A stretch of DNA of 64,000 nucleotides. Origin: Mya arenaria. Taxonomy: Eukaryota > Mollusca > Bivalvia > Myida > Myidae. The first letter of the stretch is position 1, and each line of letters opens with the position of its first letter. Below, in pieces: positions 22,891 through 37,100 of the stretch. The notes beneath the pieces were generated by a model that saw nothing but the letters and a program-made list of their open reading frames with translations, ran no database searches and was not told the origin of the DNA. The DNA lies in assembly GCF_026914265.1 (NCBI RefSeq), contig NC_069138.1, forward strand, positions 56,058,085 to 56,122,084, read 5' to 3'. The position numbers were made by a program, and so were the translations under genes.

Positions 22891-25856
22891 TAACTGTTTC
22901 TTTCATGCTTGTTTTCGGAGTCTTTCTTTGCATTTTAATTAAATTTTATATCCTCTTTTGTAAATGGATGTTTGCTATGTTACCACCCTTGGGGTGCCCC
23001 TCACGCAAAGTTTTGATCGTTTATGATGTAGCTTTCATTCGAGGAGAAGCAGTTATCCAAGAGTTTCTTAAAGGTTATTTTGTACTAACGTTTCAGTGCA
23101 AATATATTATACAACATTCATCAATATATTTTTTATGAATTATTCAGGTTCCAAATAATAACAGTTAATGCATGGCTGTTCTTTTCAGTTTGAAGAGGCC
23201 ATAAATACAGGGACGAATTACATTAGTTGCCATTAACTCAATGAATATTTGATAGGTCGAACGTTAAAGCGAAACAAATGCAGAGTACCATTGGAACTAA
23301 ACCACCTTTTTCAAGTGTAAATGTTTGTTGCATGATACATGGGTATTCAATCACCCCTTCAATGTCAGAGATCAGTCTGAATCGTTTAAGGACGGGATGT
23401 TTGCAAGATGGGGAGTGAAGACCACGCTTACTGTTTCATTTGTTGACATACTTTGAGGTAGGGGAGATATCGGTAAATAATTGTGTGTAAATTCCGGGAA
23501 CTTTGTATTACACATTCATTCACTTTAAGAAGGGATTAGCTAGATGATATTAAATCGAATTTATGTAAGAGCTCTTGATTTGCCTGTTATGTTTTGTACG
23601 TAAAAATTGTCGATAGCAAATGTTCTAAAATTCAGCTTCAAGAAAAGGTTAAAAACAGGACATTCGCGTTTCTAATAAACGGATAATTATGTTTGTTTCC
23701 TAAAATATCTTTATTTAAAAAAGGGTAACCTTTTAATATCAAAATCATCATTGTTGGCAAAGTTTCCTGATTCAAAAGTGAGGTATTAAGTTTTGATCAA
23801 GGGGAAGCTACTTAAATTTATTTTAAAAGTAGTTCGTTCAGTATTTTTATTCACTTCTTATTTCGCAGTGAAAACATTTTTGTGTGTAAAGGGTTCATCA
23901 GAAGTGATCCGCCTGTGTTTTCTGCTGATAGTAGACAACGTGTAAATTAGAAATTGAGCATGCCAATTGTTTAGACTCGTGTTTCCCTACTTTGTCAGTC
24001 AATCGAGGGCGCTATATTTTAATAATGTTTCTTATTTATGAAGAATCGTTATTTATTGCTGAAGACACTCTTTATGATTAAGGAAATTGCAAGAATTGCG
24101 CATGAGCATTTAGCTGCGCCTGCTGTTTGCATATGCAAGGTGCAATTGCATTGACAACGCTGATTTAAACGACATCACAATATCTTGCAGTGATTGGCAG
24201 GTCTTTATGACAGGCGCATGGCTTAATTCTCAAGTCGGTTAGAATTTATTAAGTTGTTTTTTTCGTCACTTATTCATGAAGAATATTCTTTATAAACTCC
24301 TTTACTAAACGTGAGCTCGGTCTAATCAAATAGGCTATCACATGTGGCTTTAAAGTCAGTTCCTTTTTAAGGTCAGAATTTAATGGTTATACGTGGACAA
24401 ATTAATAATGGATAACTCAATGAAGTATTTACATAACTAATGTATATTGAAGAATTGGTCACATTGTGGTTGATACGCCACATGCACTTCCATCAAAAAT
24501 GGATAGTGCTCCAATGAAATGCAAAAGTTTGCGACACAATAACTACTTTATGTACAACAAAATGCACTAAATCATTAATGCGGTGCATGAATGCTGTCAT
24601 TTCAATTGGAATTATCGTGTGAATACTTTGCATGGTAAGTAATAGAAACGATGCACTTTTATATGGCTTGAATGTTCGGGTGCACTCCTGTGCAATATAA
24701 TAACATTCAAAAACTTATAATATTTTATGGTTGATTTCTGCAATTCTTTTTTCGCGATTTCATGGCAAAAGTAAGACAATGGTTTTACTCTATCCATATT
24801 TTCGTGTACTACTCTCAGGTAAGGTAATTGTCTTTTCGTTATGGAAAGGGACGCTGCTCTAAATAATTTATGAGAAAGATCAAAATATATAGTTGTTTTC
24901 CCATTACCAATAAGACAGCCCAATTCACGTTCTCTTTGACAAGTTTTGAACTTCACTTTTCATTAAAATATTACTCGCTATTAAAAAACTGAACATATTT
25001 GAAATTGACACTTTTACTGGACGAGAATTGAAACATTTCTGACGCAAAACCGACATACATTTGTATTGGATATGACTGCGTTAATTTGCAATTTAGATGG
25101 GGGTGGTAGCCTTTAAAATCGTCCATGTAAAGTTTCTTATGTCAAAATCGGAGTATAGCATAAACCAAATACATCAAAATGCACCATTTCAAGCTTAATA
25201 TTGCCGAAATTGTAATGACATAAGACTCAACCCCTCTGATCGATAAATATAGTTCAGCGCAAGGGAAGGGCCATCACTTCAAAAGTTGCGCGCCTAAACT
25301 GTACCACCTCTTACGCCAAAATATCGGTTGGACGATTTTGTGGTTTATAACTTCTGCTTGTTGTTTAAATGTATTAAAGATAGACATCATCATCAGCAAT
25401 CAAATGAAACATGAACAATAAGTTTGCTTTGAATTACAGCTAATTTTCAAAACAAAACAAAAATAGCACTGATTGCCTGCAAATAAGCCACTTTTACATC
25501 TGCAAAACTATCCATGAGGAATTATGGAACAAATATCAACCCATATATGTATATATTTATTTCATCCAATTATGAAGAGCAAAACATATTTACAACTGAT
25601 ATACATATATAATGCATTTACATGATGTTTGTGTATAGTACTTGTTTGACCTATTAAATATTAATATGTGATGTGATTAACATAAAGCAATTTCAACATT
25701 ATTCATCAACACAAGCAATGTGAACTCTTGCCGTCCATGATCACCATGAGCAACATTTGTCCACTGTTATGGTTGATGCATTCACATTAACGATGGAAAC
25801 ATTTTTCAACCGATTTATTATGTATTATTACAAGTATAACAATATTCATACTTAAA
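22891..25856. other. Intergenic region without recognised genes
   Basis: I see no exon series, RNA gene or large repeat. AATAAA on the minus strand near 25550 and 25817 could serve as poly(A) signals for gene A, whose stop codon is at 26200. Confidence 0.5.
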
Positions 25857-26096
25857 TTAAAGATGCACTCTTACTCCGAAATAAGATTAACTTCAAATAA
25901 GACAATTGTTTTAATATACCAAAAAGGCTGAATAAATGTATAAAACAGTGGTTCTTATGAACGATACCATGTTTAATTTGAAAGAAAGGTGCAGAATAAA
26001 TGCATCATTTAGTAAGGAGTTAAAGGTTTATCACTCAAATATATGTTTGTTTTACATGTGTATGTATTGATTTTGAATAAGAATGTCACTTTCAAG
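25857..26096. mobile_element. MITE with AGATGCACTCTTACTCC ends
   Basis: Begins TTAA-AGATGCACTCTTACTCCG and ends GAATAAGAATGTCACTTTC. The interior 'tggttcttatgaacgatacc' and 'catgtttaattt' is found reversed in the element at 34023-34396. The TTAA context suggests a piggyBac-type target site. It lies in the likely 3' UTR of gene A. Confidence 0.6.
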
Positions 26097-26199
26097 AACT
26101 TTTTTCCCAAATAAATAAAAACTGCTATGATTGCCTGTTAAAAAAGCAAAAAATCTCGCAAAATATGAAAACATCCATTTCTCCTCCCCCTGATACTCT

Positions 26200-27433
26200 T
26201 CACCAATGGACTTTCTTTGGTGATACACAGTCGTAAGGAGGCGGAAGATCTAAATCCACCAAAGAAATTCCAGATACATCGGATCGCGCTCTTTCATATC
26301 CTTTCTTACTGACATCCACGACATATGGAGTGTCTGAGTCTGGTCTGACCTGGCTTAAACTAGCCATACTTCCGTGTCGGTCCGTTCTGTGCTTTCGCCT
26401 GTAATTGAATATGTAAAAATACCATTTATATGTCCTTTTTGTGTTTGCTTCAAAATAACCATGTAAGGATACACAAAGTTAAAGCATAATCTATAATACA
26501 GGATGTTCTGAGGTAATAATGCATGCTAGGAAAAACAATTGATGTATGCACAAAACAAAATAATTTCGATATAATTGAGAGGACGCTTGTTGGGTTGTCT
26601 ATGCATCGCTCGTTTCGTTTAAGTTACAAAAATCCCTGTATGATTATACTTTATGAATTAAATTATCAAGCAAATCGTATAAAACTTAATAAAATAACAC
26701 ACCTTAAACTAGTTTGTCAAAACGAGTATAATTTGCTAGTGGAGTATGGAAACTGTGCTTGCAAAAAACTGTTCTTAAATAACCGTTTATATCGTTATAC
26801 CTAAAGAATTAAATATGTAAGGAAGTACCTGTGTAACAGTTACATTAATGTATCAAAAAATGAGGCAAACAACATGTAATCGTCGAACGACTTGACATTA
26901 TGTTTGACACATAGCACAGAGAAAGAGAGAGGGGGGAGTGGACGGGGGAAAGAGTTTGCAATTACCTCGCATTCTTTTTGTAAACAATGCAGCTAACAGC
27001 AGCAACTGCAAAGACCAGGGCGGCGCAGCTCAAAGCAATTGCTACTATCACGCCTCCTATGATGGAAATTGAAACACAGGGTGGTTATCTCCAAAATCAA
27101 TATCAAATAAATATTCCGTTATAGAATGTGCGATTGGGTTAATGCCATCATTTGAATATATTACTACTTTAATTTGACAAAAGTCTATTGATACATGTAA
27201 ATAAATTACATCGATTTATTTCGCCAAAGCAGCTCGACTTTAACTATATGTTACTTTTGTATACAACTCGTGAAACTCTAAGTTAACACCACACAAAGAA
27301 ATAAATCAAGCCATTACAAAATCAAAAACAGATTTACGATTGATAAAACCAGGGTGGCTTGGAATATTGGTTTGGTCCTCTCCCTCCTCCTCGTCTTTGC
27401 CTTCCTCATCATCCGTTGACTTGTCCACCGTTA
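26200..27433 (-). CDS. Gene A exons 23-25: acidic stalk, transmembrane helix, PPPY tail
   Basis: Exon 23 (27433-27350) is an acidic juxtamembrane stalk (STDDEEGKDEEGEDQ). Exon 24 (27056-26966) is a membrane helix GVIVAIALSCAALVFAVAAV ending at YKKNARRKHR, a positive stop-transfer. Exon 25 (26398-26200) is a 66-residue cytoplasmic tail with DTPYVVDV, KKGYERAR and LDLPPPYDCV, then VHW and TGA. PPPY is a classical WW-domain (for example Nedd4-type ligase) binding motif, and the tyrosines could be signalling or sorting sites. Confidence 0.85.
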
Positions 27434-30400
27434 CTGTAATAGATACGACACATTTTTCTGAGTACTGTTGTTACGCCAAAATAAACAGCTTGTGTTAACA
27501 TATATATAAATATACGTTTACATATCTTGATCAAAAGACAGTAATAATAACCATTCTATTACATAATTACTGGTTTAGAAATCACTGAAAAGACACATTT
27601 CATAATTAATGTCATTTTAATGACGCACTTTTTTTGTTTTCAGACGCTCTCTTAACATTGCACAATGATATATATTACAACAGACGAGTTGAATACGGCC
27701 GTATTGCTCTGTAGTGGAATACGGGCTACTTTTTTTGCGATATGATGTGCTTGTTGATTTTTGATGTGTAATAAAACTTGAACCTTATACCAAGTGCATT
27801 GTTAATACACAAATCATTCACCTCATGAAACTCTTTGAATGGTTGGGTAAAAAATGAGAGCATTTAAAAATAAATTACCTGAACATTCTGAAGCATCAGT
27901 AGATAGGTCTGTCGCTGTTGTGAACCCATCTGGACACGCGGAGCAATTCGTTTGACCTTTCTGTGACTGATACGTCCCAAGGTCACAGCTGCGACACACT
28001 GACTGGGATTCGTAAGTGCCTTCGGGACATTGGACTGTGTGTGGTTTGAGAAGGTGACGGTCGGATAAATATGCATATGCAAGCACACATGACAATAATT
28101 GTACATTTTCAATTTCTAAATAGGACTATTTGGATAATAGTTAACGGAAACAACAAATTGACCAAGCACATGCATACACGAAGTAATGACATCCCTTTAG
28201 CGCTGCCATTTGAAAGTTTGAAACAGTGTTTTAAAACGAATATTGGACGACGCTAGGACAATGGTAATTTGTCATTCAGATGATGATATTACAAATGTAC
28301 TTCTTGATTCTATATAATTGTTTTTTTATTAATGCGAAAATCTCACAATATCGCAAAAATATAAGTCAAATCTCAATCTCAGACTCAACGCATTATACCA
28401 CATAACACTATTGGAAATTTGATATTTTATGACACCTTTTGAAAGTGCATTCTCTCATCAAGTATTTTGATTAAAAACTTTAGTCAAGATTCCAATATAA
28501 AATTAATTAACAGCATAAAATGGAATTGAGTCACGGATTCTCGGCTGGAGTGAGTTTGCTGTTGGACAAATTAAAACCGATGCAGTAATAAAAGCTAGTA
28601 AAACAACTAACCACACATGCCGTCTGTTCCTGCATACCCAGTTGAGCAAGTTACTGACAAGTAGGAAAGAACAGAACTATCATCCAGGGTATAAACCGTT
28701 CCATCTATATCGACAACAAAGATGTTGGTTATGTTGTATTGGAAGAATTCATATAGTTGATGTAGATCAGAGAATGCAGACTGGAGTTCGTCAAGATCGG
28801 CGCTTACTGGAAATGATATGTATGAGTCAATATCCAAACATCTGACTGTTTAGCCTTTTGCGTAATATGTTTTTATATTATTTTATAAATTAATATTTCA
28901 TGAACGTGTTTTACACTTTAAGCGAAAGATAAAGACATTGAATCAATATTTCAATTTTCAGAATTTAAACACCGTTTTTGTTACGCACCAGTTCCATCAG
29001 TTAGATACTGTGCAATATTCAGGTCCTCTAATCCTGCAAAATTGATTGAAATCAAAAGCCTTATTGTTGTTCCAGTTGATGCTCTTTTCCGCCTGGTGTT
29101 CTGATCCCAGTCGACAGTCATCTGACATTTACTTGTTTGAATACAGTTGACTTGGTTTGCTTCTGTTTTAATGTTTGTTTCGACTGTTTCTTTTCCAGTG
29201 GTGGGTAGATCATTGTTGAAATTGGCTTCGAAGGTAAATCCCAAATCCGTTGGTGAAGTATATCCTGAAAGATGTAATTAAACTGTCAATAGCTTGATAC
29301 ACTTGTTGAACGTTTAACGGTTCTTTATTAGATGCCTTGTCTTCATTGATATAAAACTAATCACTTAGAATAAAGAATATAGAATAACCCATCATTTGTT
29401 TTGAAACAATACAAGCCGCAGTGGAAAGACGTGGCGTTTTCTCTAGTGTTTAGACGTAAACAATCAACAAGATTGTGTACGGCTTTTAACAATCTGTCAT
29501 TGAAGGAAATAGGCGTATAGATAAAAAAAATATGACCAAGAATGTTTCTCAAACAGAACATTTTAAAATCGCTTGTCTTAAAAAAAAGAACTGGAAAATA
29601 TTGACCTTCACAATCAGGAAGTACATCAAATGGTTTCCAAATGTAGCCTGTTGTCCTTCCGCAAGAGTATGATTCATACGGTCTTTGTCCGGATGGCCAC
29701 GCCTCCCCAACAATACAGGTAAGATTGCAGTGTGTGTCTCCTGTATCTTGATCTGTCTCGCAGTGCTTCCTGGTTCCCCGTCCACGTTTTAGTGACGGGC
29801 AATCTGAAACATTAAATTAATCAACGCGTTCATTTATTGCGTGATTTAAAAAGTGAATATGTAAATAAATAATTTTATAAATGATTATTTTTATAATTAA
29901 TTAAGCAGAACAATAAATACTGTAATACATAAAAAATATGGTAATGTCAAAAGGTTTTTATAGTTCATTAATTGTTGTCTATTGCAATTTTTGTTTGTAT
30001 TTGTTTCTTCTTTCTTCTTCTTTTTTGTGTGTGTATGAGGGCTTTAAATTTATTCACCTGGGCATTCCTGGTTGTTACACTCAACAGTTTCATTGGATGG
30101 TCCGGTACACACTTGCCCCTGCAATCCATCTTCAGGGTACACACACTTACGTGCTCTATGTTTGGTACTACCACCACATGTGGCGCCACAGCTTGACCAG
30201 TCACTCCACGGTGACCAAGCTCCATCACCTTTGAAGACACATATGAATTTTATATTTCTTATTAATACGTACACGAATTCGGCTAAACTAAATTAATGCA
30301 ATTGCTTTTCACAATACTTTGAATGGTTTCATTTTTGGCATGATTGTTTAGAATTCAGTGAATGTTTCAATTATTTAGAGCAGTGAAAACAACAACAATG

Positions 30401-31056
30401 ATTATATGCTTACCTGGCGGTATGACGCAGCTTGTGCCCGAGAATTTGTCAGTACAGTTGCATTGATACGTGCTGTTTGTGCTTACACAAATGCTATGTT
30501 CACCGCACTCATTCTGAAGACAAAAGTCCGGCGGAATCTCACACGTGTCTCCTGACCAATCGTCGTTGCAAATACATTCAAATTCACCGATTCCATTAAT
30601 ACATATGTGGTTTCCACATGGTGAAGAGCTGCACTCGTCGACAGCTAAAATAAGCGCCATGAATAAGCTTGACTTTTCACAGACGGTTAAAATCCAGTGT
30701 GTTCAGTGTTTAGTTGATTTTCGCTAGTTGTGTGCAAAGTTACGTTAAGTATGTTTATACAAACAACCATGTACTTGCACTAACCGGTATAGTGTACTAT
30801 TCTTTTTTCGCCAAAATTGAGATTGTTGTAATTTTGAATTCATCTGCATCTTAGTGACAATTTCTAACATTGGAGTAGTTTGAGTAATTAATTTTATTAA
30901 AAAACGTTAACAAAAATTAGTTTTTAACATGTAAATGAATAGGTTGAAATGTTGCTGTAAAGTCTTATAATCCAATTACATGACAGTTGGTTTAAAACTG
31001 TACGAAAGCCATTAAATATCCCAAGTTATGTTAAATGCTACGTGAATTTTGCCATA

Positions 31057-31118
<62 letters not shown>

Positions 31119-34100
31119 TAGTTGCATATAGCTTTGAATATGGTGATGATATATGCATGTGCAAGTTTTTAATCAATAATTGAAATTAATATGGCAACCG
31201 AGCGAAACTTACGGTCACACGTGGATGGTAATAAAACAATTAGGCCATCTAACAGGTTTCCCACTATTGTGTCCAAAGTAAAGAGTTCATCCCCAAAGGT
31301 AACATAGCATGATCTACTCAGTTCCTCTCTTTCATCCTCTGATATGGTTCTGCTTAATAGTTTCATACCCGCAAGTTGCAGTTCTGAATTAAAACAATTA
31401 CGTTACAAATAAAAGTGGAAACAATAAAAGAGAGTTCTGTCACAGAGTAAAATTACTAAGATAAAGGAAATTATTCACTATTTTCAGAAATGTTCTGTTT
31501 TAAATCATTTTTTTAAACAAAAAACATATAAACCTTAATTCTAAACCGTGTAGGTCGGTTTACAATCGGGGGATAAAAGTTACCTTTACATTACAAACCA
31601 TTTCAAATTGTGATAAAAACATACTGCCGGAAGATTCCAGATATATTTGTGCGTCACTCAACGATGCGGCTGCTAAAACTGTTGTTTTAATAACGTTGAC
31701 ATTGTTCACATATGCTCTGACCTCGTAGGAAGAGAAATCGAATTCAACTATAAAGTGTGTCCAGTTCTGACTTGACAACATTGATGAGATGTCTATTTCA
31801 CTTGACCTGAAAAGATGATGCCATTGAAATAGAGCTCTGTTGGTTTAATTTGGTCTTGCTTATAGTACAAATTAAAATTCTAATTAAATTACACAGAATT
31901 CTGACCTTTTTAAATATTTTGCTGTTGGGCTATGTTTATAATTGCCTTATTCAAATTCATGTGCAAGGGCAACTAGTCGAAAACAGTGCGTACTACAACA
32001 CACCAAAGGTAGATAATACTTACTGCGCATGTGCGGTCACACTTTGCTGAATATTAACCGTGATAATATCAGTATCCCCGTCCGATATTATAATGGAAGC
32101 ATCTGGGCTAAATCCGTGCACAAGTTTCGCCCAGAAGGACAATGACAGGACTGACATCTGTGTTTGTGACGACCACTGTGAAACTTGTCTTCTTGGAAAT
32201 GATGTAAACTGTTCAATGATAAAAAGAAAGAGTTAACACACTTCATAGTTCATGTGCATTAATGTTAGATATATTTATTAGGAATAAAAGTCCAAGAACG
32301 AAATAAAAAGATATATTAGCAGTTTTTGTTAAAGCGCATGAACCAGAATACATCATAATGATTTTACAAAGTCCAATGCTAATAGCATGTTTGCATGAAA
32401 CTATGACGTTCCTTTTCGAAGTTCCATATAAATTACATTATAAAATCCATTTTTCCGGCTTTGAATTAAAGCATTGTATTGGATATATATATACCTGTGT
32501 ATCAAAGGGCTGACACATTGCCTGGGATGTGCTGTTTCCACTAGGTGTCGTTAGTCCGGGCGGACATTTATGGCAAGTTGTCTGCCCTTTGTACGGCTGA
32601 AATGTACCCTGCGGGCATGCTTTACAAGGTACCATCGTTGTTCCAGATACAAAACCAGGATTGCATAGTCCTGAAAACAGAGTTGTGCTTGGCAAATATT
32701 AAAGATGTTAGACGTTAGCCTGTTTCTTAATACAGTTGAATAATATTCCAAAACAAACATCGTTAATCCTGATAAAAGAAATGGTTTGCACAGTCCTTAT
32801 TGAAATGGACATGATTGAGTGGCATATTCATTTAGTGGGCTTCGAAATAACCACATCATGTTGTCAATATTATGTTGTTTTACATGTTTGTAGAAAAACT
32901 ATGTAAAAAAAGAAACGGTGTGGTTTCAATATGATTAGGACACTATACTTTGTTGTAATTATGTCTTAGGTATTATGATTTAAAAATAATCTGATGGTCC
33001 ATCCTTTTTTATTCATTTTTATTACGAAGAAGTACTCAATGTTATTATATATGGCATTGTTTTTTGTTGTTTTTAAACTGGTTTAACATATCGAGAAAGC
33101 AGTTACCAAAGGGTCAATGATAGTATTTAACTTCAGACATAACGCAATACATATGTACACACTCAAAATGACCACTTATGAACATGTTGACGCCATGTTT
33201 GTCAATAATCTGAATGCTTCAGACTTACTATCGTGTGTACACGTGGCTCTTATTGGAAAACTCTATCCGCCCTACATACGTTGTTGTGTGTAGTGAAACC
33301 ATTTTAAAGAAAAATACATAGAGTTGATTTTGAATGTATCTCTGTAGATGTTTTTGGACAATGTAAGACCTAGTAATGATGCCTTAGCTATTTTCTGTGT
33401 TATGTATTGTCAACGTAATGTTTTATATTTATACTGTTTTTAACTTCTTCCGGAAATACCATCCATGTATTCTCAAGGTATTTTCTATAATGCCGTCGTC
33501 AAATTACGTGTTATATTATCATAGTTTAAAATTATACTCTTTTATCTAGCAAACAAATCACATCATTAAAGTGATAAAAAATGGTAATCATATTTCGTGT
33601 GTTTAACTTTAAATGAGAGTATGAAAAGGTCTTATTCTAACCAAAAGCTTATGGTGAAAGATGACAACCTTTGTAACACAAGAGTGAAAGATATCGTTTT
33701 GCCAAACCCTTATCCCAAACAAAGTAACATAAGAACATGATTCACCATGATTAAGCTTTTCGGACTACCTTTCATTTAGGTTTTATTAAATTACTTAAAG
33801 GACAAATTGTATGTTCACTTACTTGTACAGTTGGAAATGGACTTTGAACCTGTCTTCATCGTACTATGATCTACAGGACATTGCTCACATTGAGCTCTAC
33901 CGGGTTCCCCGATGTATTGTCCGATCGGGCATGGTTCACAATATTGTGAGGTTGCATTGTGGAAAGTTCCGGTTGGACAGGGCTCTAAAATAAACAAAAT
34001 CAATCGTTTTCTTAAAAGCTGTCTTAAAGTGACACTCTTATTCAAAATCAATACATGCTCATGTATAACAAACATATATTTTTTTACTGATAAACCTCTA

Positions 34101-37100
34101 CTACTTACTAAAAATGCATTTATGGAAAATATTAATTACAAAAAAAAGATTGTAACTGTGTTTTTAATAGTAGAAAGCGCAAAAATATTAAATGATTGGT
34201 GAATGCTTAAAGATTTAATGTGATCTACTATAGTTTCCTAAGGTAGAAATACCGTGTTTTATCGACATTTCTTTTAAATTAAACACGGTATCCTTCATAA
34301 GAACCATTGTTTTCGACATTTATTCATCCTTAAATGAATGTAAAAACAACATTTATAATTGTTGTAAATCTTATTTGGGAGTAAAGTGTATCTTTAAGCA
34401 GTATATTAATGTGCCGTTGTATTTGTATGAGTCAATGTGTTATTGCCCGCAATGAACTATGCGTTGCACAATTGCTAAGGTTTATCTCTCTTTCGTTATG
34501 ATCATATGATATTGGTGACATGGTGTTTGACTTTGTTGTTTTTTTGGTTAAATGTAAATTATATTGAATGGCGCTTGTTAAATGTTTTGTTTCGGTTAAG
34601 TTACATCGACCCGTTACACTGCAGTTATTTATTTTCTGGTCGATCTGGACTTAGCCTTGTGTTTAGCGGTTTGCCAGACTTGCACCTATCATGGGTGCTT
34701 ACAAAAAGATGCCACCAAACAGACACTGTTCCCACACTAAATATAATCATAATAAAAATTAAAGTTAGGTTTACCAACTATAGATATACTGTGGACAATA
34801 TGAAATCGCATATATATACTTACTACAGATAAAGCCATCAAGAATAGTTCCTTCTGGGCAAATCTTTTTAGCTGAACTAGATGAACTATCCACAACAAAC
34901 GCGTCGTCAGACAGTGAAAATCCGGATACATTAACGCTACCATTTGCCACATCGGATGCAATTCTTTCTCCGATCGCGATCAGCTTTGGAAATAAATCGG
35001 CAAAAGCCTCCTGTGCATTTCTGTTGGAGGTATTAAATATAGCACCTATGTTACAACGTACTAACGCATAACTAGACTGTCGTTTTCTACGCAGATGATA
35101 GCTTTTCCTGCGTTTCCGTATCTCCTTGCGTTTCCGTATCTCCTTGCGTTTCCGTGTTGCACCAGCTCCGATCGCGATCAGCTTTGGAAATAGATCGGCA
35201 AAAGCCTCCTGTGCATTTCTGTTGGAGGTATTAAATATAGCACCTATGTTACGACGTACTAACGCATAACTAGACTGTCGTTTTCTACGCAGATGATAGC
35301 TTTTCCTGCGTTTCCGTATCTCCTTGCGTTTCCGTATCTCCTTGCGTTTCCGTGTTGCACCACAAATAACTTCAAGGTTGTCTACGGTGCAGCTCTCGCC
35401 AGGACATATTGAATTGTCAATATCTGCTTGAATGGATCCGAGATAGGCGAGGACTGTGGCTTTGATCATTTCTTTTGTAACATCATCATTGCAGTCACCA
35501 TCGTAGTACAGTTCTGCAGGTAATGCTATCGTAAAGAAACCAGGTTCTACAACGAAGAAAAATATATACTCGTAGATATCTTATTTTGCGATTTTCGATA
35601 CCTTTTTTTCTTAACTTTGACATTTATTAACCCCAAAAGAAGATAAATAGACACAGTATTATATATAAATAAAGATCCATGTAACTCGTTTTTACATAGG
35701 TTGGCTGTTTTTTAATCCTTAACATTGTTATACCTTTCGAATGGTATTCAACAGTTAAACGTAGCGGTCGGTGGCAGTTTTTTAGCGGTGACCTCAAATA
35801 TCTTGCCAATAAATATGCATGCGGTTGTTTATTTGGGAGTTTTCTTGTGCGCTCCTAGTTTTATTTAAGTAATAAGTAATTTGCGGAAAGAAAGAAATAA
35901 TCAAAGATATTTTTAATCATTTGGAAGTTTCTGTAAAATATGTGGAGGTAATAATGATTTTTGCTGTAATATGTTTAATCAAGAGAACTTTCGATACATT
36001 TTATCTCCTGTTTTGCATATGCATGATCCGTGGGAGTGGGCATAAACATATGGTCATGGTGATTTAATGGATAACTTCCAGTTCAAGGTAATTATAACGC
36101 CATGATTTCATTTTTTTTTCTGTTGTCTTTTATTTTTTGCAAAGATAATGAAGTGTTGTGATGTGCTAGTTTTCACGAATTGTCAATATTAAGACGTTTG
36201 TTTGAACTCGCGAAAATACATGACACTTTGACAGTCTCCAATCATTGCATGTATTTAAATGTAGACGAAGATATCGCCTAATTATATCGTAGAAAGATAT
36301 TCATTGTCTGAATCCGATAAAGGATCATACATTTGTCCTAGAAAGAAATCACCGAACTCAGAATCATCAGCCATGTTTGTGTTGACAGTTGTTGCAGACG
36401 AACCGTAGTAAAAACCGCGTCAATTTTAATTTGTTTTTATTATTTGTTCAATGCGTGTTCTTTTGTTATTAAATGCAAAATCAAGCATTTTCCAAAGATA
36501 TTTTTAGAAAATAATGGAACAGAACATGTGCCCTGCTATATTTAGCAATAAAGTGATTCACCAGCGCCCAATCAGTGTGTTGCTTTCTTGCCAAACTCCA
36601 CCTACAAAGGTCACGAAAGGTCGACCGGTTCATGCAAAATGAACTCAATTTTTATCGTTCAGAAAATCAAGTACGGATGTAAATATTTAATTGTCTTGGA
36701 ACCGTATACTATTCAACACCACTGTTGAGAGTGAATGTGTCTAAAAGACTTGTTTCTGTAGTTAGCTACTGTATATCTAATAATCATCATCATCATCGGG
36801 TTAAAAGTTCTACTTACCAACACAATCCGGAAACTGGTCCAAGGGGAACCACTCGCCGCTGTCCTGACATGATAATCGACCGGTAAATGCATTGCCCACG
36901 TTGGGCACTGCTAATCCTGCTTCACATGTCATCACGTTCAATGGTCTGGCGTTTATAGAATCGACCGTTATTGCTCCATTCGCCGGTGGAAAGAGTGGAG
37001 GACACTCAACAACTGCAAACGAACAACAACGGTTTAATGAATATGATTAAACTGGTAGATGTCCGAAATGTTTGACATAGCATTGCAGTTATATCGTAAT

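Noticed and set aside
22625-22933. 102-residue minus-strand frame in GC-rich DNA
   Set aside because: Lies within a MITE related to 39390-39668, and the frame is not kept there.
24612-24956. 114-residue minus-strand frame
   Set aside because: No domain, splice support or composition typical of the neighbouring exons.
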